DNA of 64,000 bases from Chloroflexi bacterium CFX6 (lineage in GTDB: Bacteria > Chloroflexota > Anaerolineae > Anaerolineales > Villigracilaceae), in assembly GCA_030263595.1 (NCBI GenBank), contig SZPG01000001.1, forward strand, positions 1 through 64,000, read 5' to 3'. A model generated the notes under the pieces. It was not told where the DNA came from and made no database searches. It worked only from the letters and a program-made list of their open reading frames with translations. A program made the translations under genes and the position numbers. Positions 60,323-64,000 of the stretch are shown here, in pieces (position 1 is the first letter of the stretch; every line of letters begins with the position of its first letter).

Positions 60323-61540
60323 ATGCTGAATTATTTCAAACTGGCTTATCGAAACCTGGGCAGGCATCGCCGCCGCTCGCTCCTTTCGGGGCTGGCGCTG
60401 GCGATGGGGACCGCCCTGTTGATGTTCATCGCCGCTTTTTTTCAAGGCGAGATGCGCAGCGCCATGGAATCCACACTGCGCCTCAGCAGCGGACACCTGC
60501 AAGTGCGCGACGCGGATTACGACCCCGATAAACTCAGCGTCGCCTGGGAATATCTGATCGAGAACCCGGAACAGATCGCGGCGCAGATCGAAGCGCTGGA
60601 CCAGGTGGATGCGGCGACGCCGCGCTTGTTCGCCAGCGGAATCATCTCGGTGCAGGACGATTCCATCGGCGTCCAGATCATGGGCATAGACCCGGCTTCG
60701 AAGGCAAACGATCCGTACCGTCGCCTCGTCTCGGGTGAGTTTCTCACGGCGGACGACCGCGAAGGCATCCTGATCGGTTATCCGCTCGCGCAAAACCTGG
60801 CGCTCAACGTCGGGGACCGGATCAACCTGCTGGTCAACACGGCTGACGGCACGGTGGATGAGCAATTATTCACGGTGCGCGGCATCTACACGACCGGCAC
60901 CACGGCTTATGATAAGGGCATCGTTTTCCTTCCGCTCGCCAAGGCGCAGGCTTTTTCGGGCGCCGGGGATCACGCCAGCATGATCTTCGTCCTGCTGAAG
61001 GACCGCGAGCAGGCTGAGTTCGTGGCGGAGGCGATTCCCAGCCAGGGTTTCCAGGTGGAGACGTGGCGGGAGTTGAACGCGCTGCTTGTGCTGGTCAACG
61101 ACTTCTCGAACGCCTATCTTACGGTCATCAACCTGATCATTCTGGGCGTGACGATCACTGTCATCGTCAACACGCTGCTCATGTCCGTCTTCGAGCGTAC
61201 GCGCGAGATCGGCATCCTTTCCGCCATCGGCATGAAAGGCAGGCAGATCATCGCCATGTTCCTGGCAGAGGCAAGCCTGCTGGCTTTGGGCGGCGTCACA
61301 GCCGGTTCGCTGGCAGGTTGGGCGCTCTCCGCCTACTTTGGAAAGGTCGGCATCTACTTTGGAGACCTCGGCTTGAGCGCCGACATGCTCCTCGAGGACC
61401 GCATCTATACCTACCTGACGCTCGAATCAGCCATCAACCTGATCGTCACCGCCTTCGTCTTTACCCTGATCGCTTCGCTCTACCCGGCGCGATTGGCTTC
61501 CCGCATGGAACCCGTCGAAGCATTGCACAGCGCACAATAA
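60323..61540 (+). CDS. ABC transporter permease, MacB/FtsX type (2)
   Basis: 405 residues with the same architecture as its neighbour: KLAYRNLGRHRRRSLLSGLA, extracytoplasmic domain, then TLLMSVFERTREIGILSAIG and MEPVEALHSAQ. The two permeases are clearly paralogous (start and FtsX loop nearly the same) and likely form a heterodimer. GGAGAAATAAC precedes ATG 60323. Confidence 0.88.
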   Translation: MLNYFKLAYRNLGRHRRRSLLSGLALAMGTALLMFIAAFFQGEMRSAMESTLRLSSGHLQVRDADYDPDKLSVAWEYLIENPEQIAAQIEALDQVDAATPRLFASGIISVQDDSIGVQIMGIDPASKANDPYRRLVSGEFLTADDREGILIGYPLAQNLALNVGDRINLLVNTADGTVDEQLFTVRGIYTTGTTAYDKGIVFLPLAKAQAFSGAGDHASMIFVLLKDREQAEFVAEAIPSQGFQVETWRELNALLVLVNDFSNAYLTVINLIILGVTITVIVNTLLMSVFERTREIGILSAIGMKGRQIIAMFLAEASLLALGGVTAGSLAGWALSAYFGKVGIYFGDLGLSADMLLEDRIYTYLTLESAINLIVTAFVFTLIASLYPARLASRMEPVEALHSAQ

Positions 61541-61545
61541 AGGCG

Positions 61546-61594
61546 CGTAAGAGAACGCGCCCTACGCAATACGCGTAGCGGACGTTCTCTTACG
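61546..61594. repeat. Intercistronic hairpin before the ATPase gene
   Basis: CGTAAGAGAACG (61546-61557) and CGTTCTCTTACG (61583-61594) are perfect inverted copies; inside them CTACGC and GCGTAG form a second stem. May stabilise the upstream mRNA part or lower read-through. Confidence 0.78.
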
Positions 61595-61616
61595 TCCGCA
61601 CTAAGGAGATACAAAA

Positions 61617-62312
61617 ATGGAAGTCGCAAAATTAACAGATGTCACCCGCATCTACAAGATCGGCGAGGTGGAAACCCGCGCCCTCAACGGAGTCAGCCTG
61701 GCAATCGAAAGCGGAGAGTTCACCTCGCTCGTCGGTCCTTCCGGCTCCGGCAAGACCACGCTCCTGCAGCTCATCGGCTGTCTCGATCAGCCCACCTCCG
61801 GCAAGGTAATCATCGCAGGCAAGGATGCCACCAATCTGAATCGCAACCAACGCGCTGATTTGCGAAAAGGCACGATCGGTTTCGTGTTCCAATTCTTTGC
61901 CCTCATCCCCACACTGACCGCGTACGAAAACGTCGAAATGCCGCTTCTGCTCAACGGGTTGACAGCCGCACAACGCAAACAACGCGTCATGGATTTGCTC
62001 TCCGCTGTCGGCATGACCGACCGCGCGAACAACCGCCCCGATCAACTCTCCGGCGGACAACAGCAGCGCGTCGCGGTCGCCCGAGCGCTTGCCACTGACC
62101 CCAAACTGATCCTCGCCGACGAACCCACCGCCAACCTCGATACCGAGAACGGCGAGCAGGTCATGGAGATCATGAAGAAACTCAACAAGGAGACCGGCGC
62201 CACCTTCGTCTTTGCCACGCACGATCCGCGCGTCATCAAGTACGCCAACCGGGTCGTTACCTTGCAGGACGGTTTGATCGTCAAGGACGGCAAGGTCAAT
62301 GGAAAGTCATAG
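61617..62312 (+). CDS. ABC transporter ATP-binding protein, MacB/LolD type
   Basis: 231 residues. Walker [17 protein letters not shown], signature [15 protein letters not shown], Walker [14 protein letters not shown]-loop in VFATHDPRV. Typical for MacB-like tripartite exporters. CTAAGGAG precedes the ATG. Powers the two permeases upstream. Confidence 0.93.
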   Translation: MEVAKLTDVTRIYKIGEVETRALNGVSLAIESGEFTSLVGPSGSGKTTLLQLIGCLDQPTSGKVIIAGKDATNLNRNQRADLRKGTIGFVFQFFALIPTLTAYENVEMPLLLNGLTAAQRKQRVMDLLSAVGMTDRANNRPDQLSGGQQQRVAVARALATDPKLILADEPTANLDTENGEQVMEIMKKLNKETGATFVFATHDPRVIKYANRVVTLQDGLIVKDGKVNGKS

Positions 62313-63546
62313 AGTGAGAATGAAGAAATTAAACTTCCATCGCGCTGAGCGGAGCCGTAGGCGCAGTCGAAGCGCGTTACTCATAATATCAATAACAACT
62401 CTGGCATTGATCCTTTCCGCCTGCGGCTCCTCTTCCACGCCGACGCCCATTCCAACGATCGTCGTCGAAAGCGGCAACAGCCACCCGGTCCAGCCTGCCG
62501 CGCCGGTTTCGAGCGGAGGAAGCGTCGTCGCTTCGGCGGTCGTCGTCCCCGCGCAGGAGGCGCATCTGGCTTTCGTCGCAGGCGGGAACGTTGCGAAGGT
62601 CAATGCGGAGGTCGGCGACCGCGTAACGGCGGGGTATATCCTGGTAGAACTGGATAACGCTCTCGCCCAATTGGAGGTCGAGCGGGCAAAGCGCGCCCTG
62701 CGCGAACTGACCTCGCCCGCCATGATCGCCGCCGCCGAGGAGGCGCTCGCCTCCGCGCAAAAAGACCTGGACGACGCGCAGAAAAAAGTGGTCGCCCTGT
62801 CCCTCCCGCGCGCCTCCGACGCCTTGATTGATAACGCCGAAGCCGAGATCACCCTTGCCGAACAACAACTGGCGATCGCGTCGGACACCTACAGGCAGTT
62901 TGCCCGGCTTTCCGATGGCGACCCCAGAAAGGCGAAGGCGCTCGTCGCCATGACCAACGCCCAATTGAACCTGAACACGCTCCGGGCAAAATACAACTGG
63001 CTGACGGGCAAACCCTCCGAAACGGACGTTGCCATCACGCAGGCAAAACTGAGCGCCGCGCAAGCCGCAGTCCAGGAAGCGGAATGGTATCTCGACGCCC
63101 TCAAGGGAGAACAGGTCCCGCCGGATGCTTCGGGTATGAGACTGGCGCAAGTGCAGCAGGCAAGGGACGACCTGACCGCCGCGCAGGAACGACTCGATCA
63201 AACCCGTTTGATCTCGCCCATCTCCGGGGTGGTGGCGCAGGTCAATGTGATCGCGGGCGAATACGCCACGCCGGGCAGGATCCTGGTCGTCGCGCTCGAT
63301 ACGAACCAATTGCTGGTCAAGACCACAGATTTGAGCGAACGCGACGTGATAAAAGTAAAGATCGGCGCTCCCGCAAGCATCCTCATCAAAGCCTTGAACC
63401 GGGAATTCGAGGGGGAGGTCCTCAATATTTCGCCGCTGGCAAACACCCTCGGCGGGGATGTCGTTTACGAAGTCACGCTTACATTCAGTGAGCAACCGGC
63501 CGGCGCGCTGGCTGGGATGAGCGCGGAGGTGACGATTGGGGAATAG
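62299..63546 (+). CDS. HlyD-type efflux adaptor lipoprotein
   Basis: 415 residues. Lipobox in [20 protein letters not shown]. Lipoyl-like part ([34 protein letters not shown]), a long coiled coil about 135-290 ([20 protein letters not shown] and similar), second lipoyl half ([20 protein letters not shown]), then a beta-barrel ([20 protein letters not shown]). In a bacterium without an outer membrane it links substrate binding to the permease pair. The start is ATG 62299, overlapping the ATPase stop, or ATG 62320 (MKKLNFHR); neither has a strong site. Confidence 0.85.
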   Translation: MESHRVRMKKLNFHRAERSRRRSRSALLIISITTLALILSACGSSSTPTPIPTIVVESGNSHPVQPAAPVSSGGSVVASAVVVPAQEAHLAFVAGGNVAKVNAEVGDRVTAGYILVELDNALAQLEVERAKRALRELTSPAMIAAAEEALASAQKDLDDAQKKVVALSLPRASDALIDNAEAEITLAEQQLAIASDTYRQFARLSDGDPRKAKALVAMTNAQLNLNTLRAKYNWLTGKPSETDVAITQAKLSAAQAAVQEAEWYLDALKGEQVPPDASGMRLAQVQQARDDLTAAQERLDQTRLISPISGVVAQVNVIAGEYATPGRILVVALDTNQLLVKTTDLSERDVIKVKIGAPASILIKALNREFEGEVLNISPLANTLGGDVVYEVTLTFSEQPAGALAGMSAEVTIGE

Positions 63547-63552
63547 GCAGGG

Positions 63553-63712
63553 GGTAGTTGGGAGTCGTCAGTCGTTAGTCGGTGGTCGGTAGTCGTTGGT
63601 CGTCAGTCGGTAGTCGTTGGTCGTTAGTCGGTGGTCGGTAGTCGGTGGTCGTTGGTCGGTAGTCGGTAGTCGTTGGTCGTTGGTCGGTAGTCGGTAGTCG
63701 TCAGTGAACAGG
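63553..63712. repeat. Heptamer tandem repeat block (AGTCGTT/GGTCGGT)
   Basis: About twenty contiguous 7-nt units of the form (A/G)GTCG(G/T)(T/C), in mixed order. The units keep the 7-nt register throughout. It follows the end of the efflux operon. Confidence 0.9.
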
Positions 63713-63743
63713 ACGCGGATGGTTTACACCCTTTCGGGTATTG

Positions 63744-63749
63744 TATAAT
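63744..63749 (+). promoter_or_regulatory. -10 box of the GH4-type gene
   Basis: TATAAT with a weak TTTACA 15 nt upstream; implies a leader of about 100 nt ahead of ATG 63854. Confidence 0.6.
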
Positions 63750-63773
63750 CGCCGCGTCCTTGTTTTAACGCAC

Positions 63774-63832
63774 CGTCCCGAAGGTTTATCCCTCCACAAG
63801 GTTTCCCCCAAAAAAACCTTCGGGACGTTTTT
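63774..63832 (+). terminator. Terminator-like hairpin in the leader of the GH4-type gene
   Basis: CGTCCCGAAGGTTT (63774-63787) pairs with AAACCTTCGGGACG (63814-63827) and is followed by TTTTT. It lies between the -10 box at 63744 and the start codon at 63854, so it could act as an attenuator. Confidence 0.7.
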
Positions 63833-63853
63833 AACAAACTGGAGAACTCACTC

Positions 63854-64000
63854 ATGTCCCTCCCTACAAAGATCACCGTCATCGGCGCAGGTTCAGCCTC
63901 GTTCGGCGAGAACACCTTATCCGCCATCATGCGCTCGAAAAAACTCAAAGGCTCCACGCTTGCATTGGTGGACAGAAACGCTCAAAGCCTGGATATCGTC
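63854..64000 (+). CDS. GH4-type glycosidase (partial, cut by the window edge)
   Basis: Only the first 49 codons are present: MSLPTKITVIGAGSASFGEN, TLSAIMRSKKLKGSTLALVD. This is the NAD-binding start of the GH4 family (alpha-galactosidase/alpha-glucosidase, MelA-like), which use NAD+ and Mn2+. GGAGAA precedes the ATG. The rest is beyond the window. Confidence 0.78.
   Translation, partial: MSLPTKITVIGAGSASFGENTLSAIMRSKKLKGSTLALVDRNAQSLDIV

Overview
The window looks like a chromosomal segment of an Anaerolineales-type Chloroflexota bacterium. The evidence is moderately high GC, a HerA-NurA pair, a TRAM/PIN membrane protein, a pgpH-ybeY-dgkA cluster, lipoprotein signals without outer-membrane genes, and many short dispersed repeats. 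This assignment is inferred from gene content; no rRNA or other marker gene is present.

Layout. 1-6.7 kb (minus strand): a Phd/VapC toxin-antitoxin pair, herA with a damaged 5' end, a polytopic membrane protein, a possible stand-alone HAS-barrel protein, a GNAT-YoaP acetyltransferase and nurA. 6.9-10.8 kb (plus): SIMPL lipoprotein, 3-hydroxyisobutyrate-dehydrogenase-type enzyme, YitT protein, a MerR regulator with a textbook 19-bp-spacer promoter, and a small secreted protein. 10.9-14.9 kb (minus): DUF11 surface protein, sensor kinase, tRNA-Val. 14.9-24.2 kb (plus): FAH-family enzyme, hemerythrin-like protein, GcvT-family protein, two-subunit class I fumarase, Ogt, EamA transporter, GT39-like glycosyltransferase, Era, lysoplasmalogenase-like protein. 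24.2-30.1 kb (minus): DUF2277, a hypothetical, DNA polymerase III delta', RsgA, a class B PBP, Maf. 30.1-37.2 kb (plus): xanthine phosphoribosyltransferase, HIT, GMP synthase, then a membrane protein, a VWA-like/FHA protein and a PP2C phosphatase that probably form a phospho-signalling set, then a cupin.

37.2-38.6 kb is an accessory island with two co-oriented toxin-antitoxin-like cassettes: MntA-HepT, and DUF4160 (truncated)-DUF2442. 38.6-50.1 kb (minus): rsmG, DUF4349, a metallophosphatase, coaBC, a large secreted nuclease, rnk, cysS, the TRAM/PIN protein. 50.2-56.4 kb (plus): moaA, LysE, YqeY, PgpH-like HD hydrolase, YbeY, DgkA, an AP-endonuclease-like TIM barrel. After tRNA-Arg come a membrane protein with duplicated halves, and a TetR-regulated efflux cluster (two FtsX-type permeases, an ATPase, an HlyD adaptor). 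The window ends inside a GH4-type gene that has an attenuator-like leader.

Most striking observation: all three toxin-antitoxin-like modules sit directly after a host gene, in the same orientation, and each is followed by a second, diverged copy of that host gene's 3' end (herA, cupin, rsmG). This suggests a common insertion mechanism at gene 3' ends that carries no recombinase of its own. Other themes are leaderless promoters (TATAAT, 7 nt, ATG), seven copies of a palindromic element, heptamer-like tandem repeats between genes, and repeat elements that have become part of coding sequences.
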